Source: Primulina eburnea
Lineage: Eukaryota > Streptophyta > Magnoliopsida > Lamiales > Gesneriaceae
Reading direction: 5' to 3'
Assembly: GCF_022965805.1 (NCBI RefSeq)
Contig: NC_133114.1
Coordinates: 2,750,761 to 2,814,760 of the forward strand
Length of the DNA stretch: 64,000 nt
Position numbers and translations under genes: made by a program. Under the pieces are notes generated by a model. That model was not told where the DNA came from. It ran no database searches and saw only the letters and a program-made list of their open reading frames with translations. Position 1 is the first letter of the stretch; each line of letters starts with the position of its first letter. This document shows, piece by piece, positions 10,251 to 21,621 of the stretch.

Positions 10251-11263
10251 GAAGCGCGAGGCTTCACTCTTCACTCGCCAATTCCGAGAGTTCCAGAGCG
10301 TTTTTGTCGTTTCTGATGGGTTTCTAGTCTTTTACCGAGGTTCGGGCACTAGCGGGGAGCTACTGGTTTTGTAGCGGAGCTGTGCTCTAGTTGGGGGCTA
10401 GCGGCATCAGTGGGCTGACTACGGACGCAGGTATAGTTCTGGGTTCCCTTTGAGATTTGGGAGTATCTATTAGTCTAGTTAAGGCTTTTAGATGTGGTTT
10501 AGTGATATGGTATCACTTGGATTGTAGGCTTGATTCTAGGGCTGATTGCTAGGATCTACTAGTTTGAGGTACGAAAGTACTATCCGAGATAGCAGGATTG
10601 AGTATGCTTTACTATGTGTTGCATGTTTATATGTTGCATTATTATCTGTCATATGATGCATGGTTTATTATGCGGCATTTGCATAATCATGTTGAGCCTG
10701 ATTATCTTTGAGATAGCCTGTTGAGAGGGTGCTCAGCCCTCATTTGTTGTGGATGGTTGGACCCCGTTGGCCGACGGTGGTCAGGTCACCGGTATATCCA
10801 CAGGTTTATTTTGGTATGGGAGCCACCTCCTGGTGCGACGGCGCAGAGTGCTACATACCTTGACGTCATTTGCCTGAGCAGTATTTCGTTATACCCAGAT
10901 CCTGGTATCCAGTACATTTTGCATACATGCATGTCATAGTCTTGTATACTCATGCTTTCGGTGCTGAGCGTTTTATGCTCACGTCCTCGGTTTATCTCTG
11001 TTTTGGACACCCTATTCGATGGGGCAGGTCTCAGGTTGGACGGTCCAGGAGGGAGTGGACAGGGAGCTGGCAGGGGTTGATTCGTAGTTGTTGGTATTTA
11101 TTCTTGGATTTAGTTCGATCTGGTTGTTTAAGTATTTTTGTACTTACAGTTTCGATTGGGTTGTATTACTTATTCCGCTGTTTACCTGATTCAGTTTTAA
11201 ATATAAATTTTGCATGCTTTAGTTCTGATTAGTAGGTGATTCTGGAACGGGTCACTACATTTA

Positions 11264-11275
11264 TGGTATCAGAGC
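11264..11275 (+). other. Primer-binding site of the Gypsy element (initiator Met-tRNA)
   Basis: TGGTATCAGAGC, four bases after the 5' LTR, is the usual plant complement of the 3' end of initiator methionine tRNA. Confidence 0.9.
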
Positions 11276-11344
11276 ATGCATTAAGATTTTGGGATTTAGA
11301 ACTGTTCTTTTGGGTTTAATCTCTGGTAACTTTTGTAGCGAGAG

Positions 11345-14300
11345 ATGTCTGGTTATGACGACGATGCTAGTAGTCATGGCAGCGTTGGACGTTGGGGAGA
11401 CCGCGATGATCGGGAGCGTCGCCGAGAGCATCGAGAACGTCGTCATCACCGTCGTGATGAGCCTCGGAGTTTTAGTATGCATCGGTTCTTGCAGATGGGG
11501 CCGAAACCTCTTTCGGGCGGTGAGACTCCGGATGTTGCGGAGAACTGGCTTGAGAGGATGGAGAGCTGCTTCAAGACTTTTCAGTGCTCGGCGGAGCAGC
11601 AGATTGATACCCTTGATTTCTTGCTGGAGGGTGGTGCGCGCAAGTGGTGGAGGTCTACCTCTGCACCGATAGTTCAGCGACAGGGTCGAGTTCTTTGGGC
11701 CGATTTCCGAGCCGCTTTCATGTTGCTTTACTTTCCGCCAGCTCTTCTGCAGACCAAGGCGATTGAGTTGATCAATCTGAAGCAGGGAAGTTTGTCTGTT
11801 GACGAGTATCAGCAGAAGTTCTTTGAGTTGCTTCCATATGTTCCGCATGTTAGTGATAATGCTATGGCCAAGTATAACCATTTTCTCCAGGGCCTCAATC
11901 AGGAGATTTATGATCGGGTTGTTGTCTGCGATGATCCGACATCGTATGAGGGCCTTGTGAATCGTTGTCGCCAGGCTGAGGGCAGTTTGCTGAGAGGTCG
12001 AGCCATGCAGTTTGCTCGTCCTACTAGTTCTTTGGGTCCCCGCGCCCAAGCATTTAAGAAGGCTGGATCTACTTCTTCTTCCTCTGGATCTGGAGGAGTT
12101 CACCATTTTGGGAAGAAGAGGGGCCCGTGTCAGCACTGCGGGAAGAACCACCCGACGGAGCGTTGTCGCAGGGTTGCGGGTGCTTGTTACAAGTGCGGTG
12201 AGATGGGCCACATGAAGAGAGATTGTCCACAGACGGGCGGAGGATCAGGATCTGGTTCTCAGGCTTCAGTTCATCAGAGGCCACAGCAGGGACAGTCTAC
12301 TCAGGGTTCTAACCTCCGACCGCGTACTCAAGGGCAGGTCTTTGCTCTTAACCAGGATCAGGCGGCTGAGGAGAACGAGAGAGTTATCGCAGGTGTGTTT
12401 TTATTATGTGGATTACCTGCTTACGTTCTCATTGATATTGGTGCATCGCATTCATTCATATCTGCGAGGTTTGCTAAACGTCATAAGTTACCTTTCACTT
12501 CTTTGGACGTTGTGGTATCTGTTTCCACACCGATGGGTCATTCGGTGCTAGCTAAACGTCTAGTTTTGGGTTGTCCTCTAGAGTTTGAGGGTAATGTTTT
12601 AACTGCTAATTTGATGATTCTTGCGATGGAGGATTTTGATTGCATTCTGGGAATAGATGTGCTGACTGTGTTTAGAGCTACTGTGGACTGTTATCAGAAG
12701 TTTGTGCAGTTTCGTCCAGTTGAGGGCGACAGTTGGTTTTTCTATGGAGAGGGAGCGCGACCCCCGATGCCTGTGGTTTCTGCTCTGAAAGCCTGTCGTG
12801 CTTTAGAGTCGGGCGGGGAAGGCTACCTTATCTATGCTATTGATTCGTCCGCAGATAGTGTCGGTATCAGTGACATTCCAGTGGTTTGCGACTTTCCGGA
12901 TGTTTTTCCCGAGGAGATTCCTGGTTTTCCTCCCGTTCGGGAAGTGGATTTCGGCATTGATTTAGTGCCAGGCACGGCACCAATCTCTAGAGCTCCTTAT
13001 CGTTTAGCTCCATCGGAGATGCAAGAATTGAAACAGCAGTTGCAGGATCTTCTTGACAAGGGGTATATTCGACCCAGTGTGTCCCCGTGGGGAGCACCAG
13101 TTCTTTTTGTCAAAAAGAAGGATGGTTCTATGCGGCTCTGCATAGATTATCGGCAGTTGAATCGTGCTACGATAAAGAATAAGTATCCGTTGCCACGGAT
13201 TGATGATTTATTTGATCAACTGCAAGGTACCTCTGTGTATTCCAAGATTGATTTAAGGTCTGGTTATCATCAGCTTCGAGTTCATCAGGGAGATATATCG
13301 AAGACTGCATTCAGGACCCGGTATGGGCATTATGAGTTTCTGGTTATGCATTTTGGGGTGACGAATGCACCAGCAGTTTTTATGGATCTGATGAATCGGG
13401 TATTTCGGGATTTCTTGGATAAGTTTGTTGTGGTGTTTATAGATGATATCTTAATCTATTCGCATGATCAGCAAGAACACGCACAACACTTGAGGATTAT
13501 TTTACAGACACTTCGCGAGAATCAGCTTTATGCGAAGTTGAGTAAATGTGAGTTTTGGATTGACAGGGTTGTATTCCTTGGTCATGTCATTTCTAGCGAG
13601 GGAGTTTCAGTTGACCCGAGCAAGGTGGAAGCGGTATTGAACTGGTCGCGTCCGACGACAGTAGCCGAGATCCGCAGTTTTCTGGGATTGGCTGGGTATT
13701 ATCGCCGTTTCATTGTCAACTTCTCTCAGATTGCTAAGCCACTCACTCAGCTCACTCGGAAAGATGTTTCATTTGAGTGGACATCAGAGTGCGAAGAGAG
13801 TTTCTGGGAACTTCGCAGACGTTTGACATCTGCGCCTGTTTTGGCTTTACCGTCTGGATCTGGTGGTTTCAGTGTCTACACCGATGCTTCTTTGCAGGGA
13901 CTAGGGTGTGTTCTGATGCAGAATGAGCATGTGATTGCTTATGCGTCGAGGCAGTTGAAGCCTCATGAGGAAAACTATCCTGTTCATGATCTGGAATTAG
14001 CAGCGATCGTTTTTGCTTTGAAAATCTGGCGCCATTATCTGTATGGTGAGCGATTTGAGATTTTCACTGATCATAAGAGTTTGAAGTATCTGTTCACTCA
14101 GGCTGAGTTGAACATGCGTCAGCGTCGTTGGATGGATCTACTCAAGGATTATGACTGCGAGATCAAGTATCATCCAGGCTCTGCGAATCTCACGGCCGAT
14201 GCTCTTAGTCGCAAGGTGAGATTGTCTGCTCTTCAGACTTGTGCTGTATCTGGGATTATTCAGGATTTCTGTTCGATGGGATTCAATTGTAAGCATCGGA

Positions 14301-15772
14301 AGGGAACCGACGGTATCCGTGTAGCTACTATTTTGACTGAGCCAGTTCTGTATTCTCGGATTAGAGATGCTCAGATGTCTGATTCTAAGGTTCAGAAATT
14401 AGCTCGGTTGGCTGATGGAGATAATACTTCTGGATTCCACTATCAGTCCGAGGGTCTTTTGTGTTTATCTGGTCGTGTTGTTGTACCGGAAGATGACACT
14501 TTGAGGGAGGAGATTTTATCCCAGGCTCATCGTAGCAAGTTGAGTGTTCATCCGGGGAGCAACAAGATGTATAAGGATTTGAGGACTCGATTTTGGTGGA
14601 AAGGTATGAAACGTAATGTTTATCAGTATGTCTCCAAGTGCCTAGTCTGTCAGCAGGTGAAGGCTGAGTATCGACGACCTGGAGGGTTATTGCAGAATCT
14701 TCCTATTCCGGAGTGGAAGTGGGAGAATATCACGATGGACTTCGTGACTCACTTGCCTATGTCTGTGGGGAATAGAGATGCTATCTGGGTGGTAGTGGAT
14801 CGGCTTACTAAGTCTGCCCATTTTCTTCCGTATAACAGAGATTTCACTTTCGATCGGATGGCACGGTTGTACATTCAGGAGATTGTACGGTTTCACGGTG
14901 TGTCCGTGAGTATCGTTAGTGACAGAGATCCTCGATTTACATCTAGATTTTGGGGCAGCTTTCAGCAAGCTTTGGGCACTACCTTGAGTTTGAGTACTGC
15001 GTATCACCCAGAGACTGACGGTCAGTCAGAGAGGACTATTCGTACTCTTGAAGATATGTTGAGATCTTGTGTGATGGATTTCGGGCCAGCTTGGCAGGAT
15101 CATCTGCCACTGATAGAGTATGCATACAACAACAGTTTTCATAGGAGTATTGGTATGTCTCCGTTTGAAGCATTGTATGGTCGACGTTGTCGTACTCCTC
15201 TGTTCTGGGAGGAAGTCGGAGAACGACAGGTTGAGGGCCCAGAATTGATTCAGCAGGCCATGGACAAAGTTCTTGTGATCAAACAGCGGATTAAGACTGC
15301 TCAGGATCGACAAGCGAGTTATGCGAACACCAAGCGCAGACCTCTTCATTTTGATGCAGGCGAGAAAGTGTTTCTCAAGGTATCACCTTTTCGGAGGATT
15401 CTGAGGTTTGGACTCAAGGGTAAGCTATCTCCGAGATTCATTGGCCCTTTTGAGATCTTAGAATGCGTGGGAGATTTGGCCTACAGATTAGCTTTGCCAC
15501 CGTATTTGTCTAGTGTTCACAATGTGTTTCATGTGTCCTTGTTAAGACGATACGTAGCGGATGAGTCTCATGTTTTGCATCCGACAGAAGTTCAGCTGAA
15601 TCCGGATTTGTCTTTTGTGGAAAGACCGGTTTCGATCTTAGACCGGAAGGATAAAGTACTGCGGAATAAGACTATTCCTCTTGTCTTAGTGCAGTGGCAG
15701 CGACGAGGTACTGAAGAAGCTACCTGGGAACTAGAGAGTCGCATGCGGTCAGAGCATCCAGAGCTGTTCTAG
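11345..15772 (+). CDS. Gypsy gag-pol polyprotein with C-terminal chromodomain (1,475 aa)
   Basis: One open frame encodes all retrotransposition enzymes. Order: Gag with an RD/RH-rich N-terminus and an RDxRE-type region; two zinc knuckles ([13 protein letters not shown] from residue 262, then [14 protein letters not shown]); protease at 364-366; reverse transcriptase with FIDD (D700, D701); RNase H (D847 in VYTDAS, DALSRK end); integrase with HHCC finger and DD35E (D1132, D1193, E1229); chromodomain in the last 50 residues (ending [11 protein letters not shown]). The length is normal for the family. Oddities: the protease signature reads D364-I-G-A instead of DTGA, and the usual RT string VMPFGLTNAP reads [10 protein letters not shown]. 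The frame is open, but these changes may disable the enzymes. Confidence 0.95.
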   Translation: MSGYDDDASSHGSVGRWGDRDDRERRREHRERRHHRRDEPRSFSMHRFLQMGPKPLSGGETPDVAENWLERMESCFKTFQCSAEQQIDTLDFLLEGGARKWWRSTSAPIVQRQGRVLWADFRAAFMLLYFPPALLQTKAIELINLKQGSLSVDEYQQKFFELLPYVPHVSDNAMAKYNHFLQGLNQEIYDRVVVCDDPTSYEGLVNRCRQAEGSLLRGRAMQFARPTSSLGPRAQAFKKAGSTSSSSGSGGVHHFGKKRGPCQHCGKNHPTERCRRVAGACYKCGEMGHMKRDCPQTGGGSGSGSQASVHQRPQQGQSTQGSNLRPRTQGQVFALNQDQAAEENERVIAGVFLLCGLPAYVLIDIGASHSFISARFAKRHKLPFTSLDVVVSVSTPMGHSVLAKRLVLGCPLEFEGNVLTANLMILAMEDFDCILGIDVLTVFRATVDCYQKFVQFRPVEGDSWFFYGEGARPPMPVVSALKACRALESGGEGYLIYAIDSSADSVGISDIPVVCDFPDVFPEEIPGFPPVREVDFGIDLVPGTAPISRAPYRLAPSEMQELKQQLQDLLDKGYIRPSVSPWGAPVLFVKKKDGSMRLCIDYRQLNRATIKNKYPLPRIDDLFDQLQGTSVYSKIDLRSGYHQLRVHQGDISKTAFRTRYGHYEFLVMHFGVTNAPAVFMDLMNRVFRDFLDKFVVVFIDDILIYSHDQQEHAQHLRIILQTLRENQLYAKLSKCEFWIDRVVFLGHVISSEGVSVDPSKVEAVLNWSRPTTVAEIRSFLGLAGYYRRFIVNFSQIAKPLTQLTRKDVSFEWTSECEESFWELRRRLTSAPVLALPSGSGGFSVYTDASLQGLGCVLMQNEHVIAYASRQLKPHEENYPVHDLELAAIVFALKIWRHYLYGERFEIFTDHKSLKYLFTQAELNMRQRRWMDLLKDYDCEIKYHPGSANLTADALSRKVRLSALQTCAVSGIIQDFCSMGFNCKHRKGTDGIRVATILTEPVLYSRIRDAQMSDSKVQKLARLADGDNTSGFHYQSEGLLCLSGRVVVPEDDTLREEILSQAHRSKLSVHPGSNKMYKDLRTRFWWKGMKRNVYQYVSKCLVCQQVKAEYRRPGGLLQNLPIPEWKWENITMDFVTHLPMSVGNRDAIWVVVDRLTKSAHFLPYNRDFTFDRMARLYIQEIVRFHGVSVSIVSDRDPRFTSRFWGSFQQALGTTLSLSTAYHPETDGQSERTIRTLEDMLRSCVMDFGPAWQDHLPLIEYAYNNSFHRSIGMSPFEALYGRRCRTPLFWEEVGERQVEGPELIQQAMDKVLVIKQRIKTAQDRQASYANTKRRPLHFDAGEKVFLKVSPFRRILRFGLKGKLSPRFIGPFEILECVGDLAYRLALPPYLSSVHNVFHVSLLRRYVADESHVLHPTEVQLNPDLSFVERPVSILDRKDKVLRNKTIPLVLVQWQRRGTEEATWELESRMRSEHPELF

Positions 15773-15898
15773 TAGTAGTATTTTCAGTTATGATTGTAAT
15801 TCCAGTTGTACTTTCAGTTGTAATTCATTCTTAAGTTGAATGTATTGTTGTTCAGAATTGTCATTCTTCAGTTGCGATTTCGAGGACGAAATCCTTTT

Positions 15899-15911
15899 TA
15901 GAGGGGGAGAA
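15899..15911 (+). promoter_or_regulatory. Polypurine tract of the Gypsy element
   Basis: agagggggagaa immediately precedes the 3' LTR at 15,912. Confidence 0.85.
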
Positions 15912-17248
15912 TGTAGTATCCCGATGCCTAATTTGAGTTAATTATTGGATTAATTGTATTTCGGTGGGATCGGAAGGACCGAACCGGGTTCGGATCGTCC
16001 GAAGTTGGTTCGGATCGTCCGAAGTTGGTTCGGATCGTCCGTTCTGTTCGGAGTCAGACGAGTCATGTCATGTCAGAGTTCGGATCGTCCGATCAGGGTT
16101 CGGATCGTCCGAAGACAGGTGGCTGGACACGTGGAAGACATGCAATGTTCGGATCGTCCGAAGTGGATCGGATCGTCCGAAGTGTACCGGATCGGAGCGT
16201 CCGAAGTGGATCGGATCGTCCGATCGTTGTCTATAAATAGAAGCGCGAGGCTTCACTCTTCACTCGCCAATTCCGAGAGTTCCAGAGCGTTTTAGTCGTT
16301 TCTGATGGGTTTCTAGTCTTTTACCGAGGTTCGGGCACTAGCGGGGAGCTACTGGTTTTGTAGCGGAGCTGTGCTCTAGTTGGGGGCTAGCGGCATCAGT
16401 GGGCTGACTACGGACGCAGGTATAGTTCTGGGTTCCCTTTGAGATTTGGGAGTATCTATTAGTCTAGTTAAGGCTTTTAGATGTGGTTTAGTGATATGGT
16501 ATCACTTGGATTGTAGGCTTGATTCTAGGGCTGATTGCTAGGATCTACTAGTTTGAGGTACGAAAGTACTATCCGAGATAGCAGGATTGAGTATGCTTTA
16601 CTATGTGTTGCATGTTTATATGTTGCATTATTATCTGTCATATGATGCATGGTTTATTATGCGGCATTTGCATAATCATGTTGAGCCTGATTATCTTTGA
16701 GATAGCCTGTTGAGAGGGTGCTCAGCCCTCATTTGTTGTGGATGGTTGGACCCCGTTGGCCGACGGTGGTCAGGTCACCGGTATATCCACAGGTTTATTT
16801 TGGTATGGGAGCCACCTCCTGGTGCGACGGCGCAGAGTGCTACATACCTTGACGTCATTTGCCTGAGCAGTATTTCGTTATACCCAGATCCTGGTATCCA
16901 GTACATTTTGCATACATGCATGTCATAGTCTTGTATACTCATGCTTTCGGTGCTGAGCGTTTTATGCTCACGTCCTCGGTTTATCTCTGTTTTGGACACC
17001 CTATTCGATGGGGCAGGTCTCAGGTTGGACGGTCCAGGAGGGAGTGGACAGGGAGCTGGCAGGGGTTGATTCGTAGTTGTTGGTATTTATTCTTGGATTT
17101 AGTTCGATCTGGTTGTTTAAGTATTTTTGTACTTACAGTTTCGATTGGGTTGTATTACTTATTCCGCTGTTTACCTGATTCAGTTTTAAATATAAATTTT
17201 GCATGCTTTAGTTCTGATTAGTAGGTGATTCTGGAACGGGTCACTACA
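15912..17248 (+). repeat. 3' LTR of the Gypsy element (1,337 bp)
   Basis: It equals the 5' LTR except for one base seen in the leader (tttttgtcg versus ttttagtcg). It contains the same CGG-N5-CCG array and TATA box. The adjacent duplication GTGAT is at 17,249-17,253. Confidence 0.95.
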
Positions 17249-17253
17249 GTGAT

Positions 17254-18780
17254 TATAGCTTGATCAGCGTAGGCAGTAGGACTATTAGGTAAGTAGTTTG
17301 TCTTTAGCTTGGCAACAATTTGAGCCAACTTCTTCGCTCTTGTCTGATCAAAAAGATAACTTTTCCTCTCCATAGCTTGAGCAATCGAGGCAGCTTTGAC
17401 TGTCCTGAGCACAAAGGCCTCCAGCTTGATGAATTTGCTCAACTCGGACTTCTTCCTCAATTGCTTGGCGAAAACTTCAGTGCGGTAGGCTGTCCAAGCA
17501 TCATAGGACTGAATTTTTGAAGCAGCAAAACTGTTAACCTTCGCCCATACAAGATCAATATGAGTCTGAATTGGATTGGTGGGTCTGGACTTTTCAATCA
17601 ACTTTCCTTTCCCTTTATCAGTATTCAAAAGATGAGGAATTTCCAGTCCTGTTCGAGTAGATTCTACCTGCTCTACAAATTTTATGCGTTTAGGTCTAGC
17701 AGGTGCCACAACAGTAGGACGAGATATCTGAATCAGAGGAGCTTTGATCCTAACTGATTCCTTTTTTGTATCAATTGAAGCTTCTTGTGGAATGATCTGC
17801 AGAGGAACTGCTTCTAAAAGCTGCTGATCAGTTGAAGAAATCATTGCGTCAATAGGAATGGATACCTCCGAAGTTGTTTTAACCCTTTGGGTTCTTGGTT
17901 TCTTCGTAATCTGTGGGGATGGAGTCTTTTCTGACTCAGATGTACTCAATACTAATTTTCTTTTGGTGGCCTTCAGTTGACCCAAGGTTTTGGCCTTCTT
18001 AACTGATTTAGGAGCTGCTAACTGAGTCCCAATCTCCTGTTTGATTTGCACAAACTGACCAGGAGTTATATCCATTTTGGTTTTGGGTGGCATCGTATTC
18101 TTTACATTGAACACCTTAAATTTTGATGACCTTTCAGAATCATCAGCCACAAATCCCTTGACTTTCAATAGATAACTGATTTGAACAGCAAATCCTTTGG
18201 ACTGTTTTGAGGATAAGAACATATTCTTTAGAATGGTAAAGATAAGATGCTTCCAGTTAAGTTTGCGGTCAGCCATAATAGCAGAGATGGCTTGAAATTT
18301 TTCCAAGGTGAGGGCAGCAAATAATCCAGCTTTTGCCAAAAGCCCCTTAGCAACTACATCAGCAAGCAACTGAATTTCATGCTTCAGTTCCTTCTTAGGA
18401 TCGGAAACCTTAATCTTCCGTCCATCAGCAGAGAGAAGAGTTTGCATCTCTCCAATATCAGATGCCTTAACATCCGAAAGTTGTGCCACATCATCAGAGG
18501 GTAAATAAAATACATCCCCAAGAGAGTCTTCAGAGATGGTCAGCGACTGACCATTGACAGTAGAGATAATGTTACCTTCATAGTCAATCATCCCAGTGGA
18601 GTTGAAATCCTGAAGTTCTTTGGGATAAATGTCCTGCGAGGATTGTCCTAAAAATGTTTTGAGTCCAGCAGCTTCAAGTTTCTGAAACACCTTCTTGACT
18701 TCAGCATCGCCGAAGGATGAGATGGATCCAAAATTAATGGCCATAGAGTTCAGCATAAAAGCGGGAATTTGGGTTGCCAT
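17254..18780 (-). pseudogene. N-terminal part of the Copia extra ORF, cut by the Gypsy insertion
   Basis: The likely start is the ATG at 18,780 (MATQIPAFML), since the frame is open farther upstream but without element-like sequence. About 509 residues are encoded before the insertion point. The first 230 look globular (FGDAEVKKVFQKLEAAGLK, then FLPS-type turns and a helical block with KHLIFTILKNMFL). They are followed by Lys/Arg-rich stretches such as KATKRKLV and RPKRIKF that could be nuclear localisation signals. The layout recalls the 'putative plant transposon protein' type domain found in uncharacterised plant retroelement ORFs. Position between pol and the 3' LTR is where Sireviruses carry env-like ORFs, but no signal peptide or membrane helix is seen. 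Confidence 0.75.
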
Positions 18781-19381
18781 TGATAACTGATTGAGTTCCT
18801 GAAAGAAAATTCGAAGGATGAAATAGTTCTTGCTCTCAAAAGTTTGTGGATAAATGTAAGGTGAAACTGAATCAAAGCGGGTAATGGTACATATGTACGT
18901 GACCATTCAAAATCTGGACACGTGTCAGTCCGTAGAAATTTTGAAAAAGTAGAGTGTGTACGTGTGCTATAAGCGTGTGTACAATTTGAGCGGTAAAAAT
19001 TGAGTCCACGTCATAGACTGAAATTTATTAGGAGTTTAGCAGACAGTCAAGTCATTGATTTGGAATAAAATAAGTTTAATTAGTTAACTTATATGAGAAG
19101 ATTAGTGAAGTATTCAACCGAACGATCAGTTAGTAAAACTGAGTCCTTTCAGTTGAAAATGCACTAACAACTGTCTTCTCAGTTAACCTCTTAGACCATT
19201 ATTCCCCCTTAATAAAAAAAAATGACGGCAATAGACAGAAATGATTAAAGGAGAGCCTGGTGCTTGGCAGAGTAATCGTCACTTAAAGAAGTGTCCTTTC
19301 ATTTCCCTCATCTTGGCCTATAAATAAGAGTAAGAAGGTTAGTCACAGCTATCTCAGCAAATAATTTCATAGAGAAGAAGA
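18781..19381. promoter_or_regulatory. Divergent spacer between the Copia extra ORF and the antisense gene
   Basis: About 600 non-coding bases separate the minus-strand extra ORF from the plus-strand 125-aa gene. On the plus side TATAAATA is at 19,319-19,326, about 63 bases before the ATG, in the context ggcctataaataagag. This resembles the TATA core of the element's own LTR (cctataaatag). The arrangement allows independent antisense transcription. Confidence 0.5.
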
Positions 19382-19759
19382 ATGGCCGGTGCTGGAAGCT
19401 CAAGCGTCTCTCCGTTTTCACTGCAGGCCAGAAAGGAGGCCATAGAGGACGAAGTCTTTTACTCAAGCCTTTCCTACTGGGAGGAGTTGCAGGAGTTGGA
19501 GTTTCGGTACTACTCTGGACGGGTCACCACCTTCAAACGGATGGCCCAACTAAGAGAAGTGCGGGAGCTCTTGAATGTTCCTGCAGGGGTGGACGTCTTC
19601 AAGGATGGGCATCTCTATCAACTCTTTCTTCGGAAGGAGCTGGAGATCCTCCACCGCATCGCTTCCTCCCACAGTTTCTGCAAAACCTCTTCTCCAGCAC
19701 TAGCTGCTTGGTTGAATATGTGGATAGCTGATGTGGAGGAAAAGAATATGAAAATGTAA
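19382..19759 (+). CDS. Antisense small gene inside the Copia element, 125 aa, unknown function
   Basis: The frame runs opposite to gag-pol, from ATG at 19,382 to TAA at 19,757-19,759. It has a TATA box 63 bases upstream and AATAAA at 19,772-19,777, so it looks like a complete transcription unit. The protein begins MAGAGSSSVSPFSLQA and continues as a mostly helical, charged domain (EELQELEFRYY, KRMAQLREVRELLNV, LFLRKELEILHRIA) with a short C-terminal helix. No signal peptide, membrane segment or known motif is seen. I do not recognise the family. It could be a captured host gene or an element-encoded accessory protein. Antisense ORFs near the 3' end are known in Tat-lineage Gypsy elements, but I know of none established for this Copia type. 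Confidence 0.55.
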   Translation: MAGAGSSSVSPFSLQARKEAIEDEVFYSSLSYWEELQELEFRYYSGRVTTFKRMAQLREVRELLNVPAGVDVFKDGHLYQLFLRKELEILHRIASSHSFCKTSSPALAAWLNMWIADVEEKNMKM

Positions 19760-19965
19760 CCCGCTTTCATTAATAAAATGTTTATTTTGTTTTATCGTTA
19801 TTCTCCTTTGTTTCTGCTTGCAATGTTCTGTATGAGATACAAACACAAGAACTACTGAAACGCTAACTGACATCAGTTAAAAATTCATAAGAATAAGCAA
19901 CTCATTTAAGTAATCAGTAAGAAGACAGTAAGGCTAACATATGAATTACAAGCAATAATAATTAA

Positions 19966-21576
19966 TTAGGATAAATCAATTAATCCAAGTATATTGCGAA
20001 AATGAGAAAACTTAGTCTCAGCCAGTGGTTTGGTGAAGATGTCAGCCGCTTGCTGTTCAGTTGATACGTATTCCAATCTGATGTTCTTCTTTAAAGCATG
20101 ATCTCTGATGAAGTGATGTCTAACATCTATGTGCTTAGTCCTGGAGTGAAGAACTGGATTATATGTAATAGCAATTGTACTCGTGTTGTCACAGAATATT
20201 GGCGATTCATTTGCTTCAACACCATAATCTTTCAGTTGTTGCTGAATCCAGAGCAGTTGAGCACAGCAGCTTCCAGCAGCAAGATATTCTGCTTCAGTTG
20301 TGGAAGTTGCTATGGATGTTTGCTTCTTACTGAACCAAGAAATCAGTCTGTCTCCTAGAAACTGACATGATCCACTTGTGCTTTTTCGATCAAGCTTACA
20401 TCCTGCATAGTCTGCATCTGAATAGCCAACTAAATTGAAAGATGAATCTTTAGAGTACCATAAACCAACATTTTGCATGCCTTTAAGATATTTCAAGATA
20501 CGTTTGGCAGCAGAAAAATGTGATTGTTTAGGATTAGCTTGAAATATTGCACACATACATACAGCAAACACAATATCAGGACGACTAGCAGTTAGGTACA
20601 GTAATGAACCTATTAAACATCTGTAAAGCGTCGTCTCAACTGACATTCCCCCTTGATCAGTATCTAATTCAGCTGATGAGATCATAGGAGTGCTTGCAGC
20701 TGAACATGATTCCATGCCAAATTTCTTAAGCAATTCCTTTGTGTATTTAGTTTGACTGATAAAAGTTCCTGAATCCAGTTGTTTCACTTGTAGACCAAGG
20801 AAGAATGTTAGTTCACCCATCATGCTCATCTCGAATTTCTCCTGCATTAACTTGGAAAACTTCTCGCATAATTTGGGGTTAGTTGACCCAAAAATAATAT
20901 GATCAACATAGATTTGAACAAGTAAGATATGATCATTCTTGGAAAATTTGAACAATGTCTTATCAATTGATCCAACAGAAAAGTCATGATCAGTTAGAAA
21001 TTTTGAAAGGGTTTCGTACCAAGCTCTTGGAGCTTGTTTAAAACCGTATAAGGCTTTGTTCAAATGATAGACATGATCAGGAAGGTGATGATTGATAAAA
21101 CCTGGAGGTTGTTCAACGTAGACTTCTTCCTGCAACTGGCCGTTCAGAAATGCACTTTTTACGTCCATTTGGTAGACTTTGAAGTTTTTGAATGAGGCAT
21201 AGGCTAGGAATATTCTGATTGCCTCCAGTCTTGCAACTGGTGCATAAGTCTCATCATAATCAATTCCTTCTTCCTGCCTATATCCTTGTGCTACCAACCT
21301 TGCTTTATTGCGCACAACTGATCCATCTTCGTTTAGTTTGTTCCTGTATACCCACTTTGTACCTATCACAGTTTTTGAGAGTGGTCTTGGAACTAAGTTC
21401 CAGACATTGTTATGGATAAACTGATTTAGCTCTTCTTGCATTGCATTTATCCAGTTAGAATCGGCAAGAGCTTCATCAGTTTTCTTTGGCTCCAGTTGAG
21501 ACACAAAAGCTGAATGTATAAATAAGTTAAGCATTTGAATTCTTGTTCTTACCGGATCAGATGGATTACCTATCAC
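19966..21576 (-). pseudogene. Copia reverse transcriptase-RNase H, with mutated catalytic motif
   Basis: This is the C-terminal half of pol, in the same frame as the protease-integrase part but separated by an in-frame TAA at 21,622-21,624. It shows the RT landmarks ([44 protein letters not shown]) and RNase H landmarks ([29 protein letters not shown]). The YVDD box reads YVDH (codon CAT near 20,906-20,908), which removes one of the two metal-binding aspartates at the polymerase centre. Together with the nonsense codon this makes the enzyme inactive. Confidence 0.9.
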
Positions 21577-21621
21577 TAATTCTGGAGGATGTGATTTCTT
21601 CCATCTAAGTTCAGCATATGT

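Larger units (their letters stand above)
9923..11259 (+). repeat. 5' LTR of the Gypsy element (1,337 bp)
   Basis: It holds a CGGATCGTCCG array (9,981-10,233), a TATA box at 10,243-10,250 (TATAAATA) and a long R-U5 region. The terminal CA is at 11,258-11,259. The 60-120-codon frames inside are repeated identically in the 3' LTR and have no protein features. Confidence 0.95.
9923..17248 (+). mobile_element. Young Ty3/Gypsy chromovirus (Tekay/Del-like), 7,326 bp, nested in the Copia element
   Basis: Two 1,337-bp LTRs begin TGTAGTATCC and end CACTACA and are flanked by GTGAT on both sides. A Met-tRNA primer-binding site (11,264-11,275), one uninterrupted 1,475-codon gag-pol and a polypurine tract (about 15,899-15,911) complete it. 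By eye the LTRs differ at a single base (10,303 versus 16,292 region, T/A). At an assumed 1.3e-8 substitutions per site per year that is a few tens of thousands of years. The C-terminal chromodomain places it among the chromoviruses; the Tekay/Del lineage is my reading of that tail. Confidence 0.95.

Noticed and set aside
10870..11232. 120-codon frame in the Gypsy LTR (repeated at 16,859)
   Set aside because: It lies fully inside the LTR, has no protein-like composition, and its twin exists only because the LTR is duplicated.
11261..12211. 316-codon frame antisense to Gypsy gag
   Set aside because: It is a shadow of the GC-rich gag codons with no promoter, no poly(A) signal and no recognisable domain, unlike the 19,382 gene.
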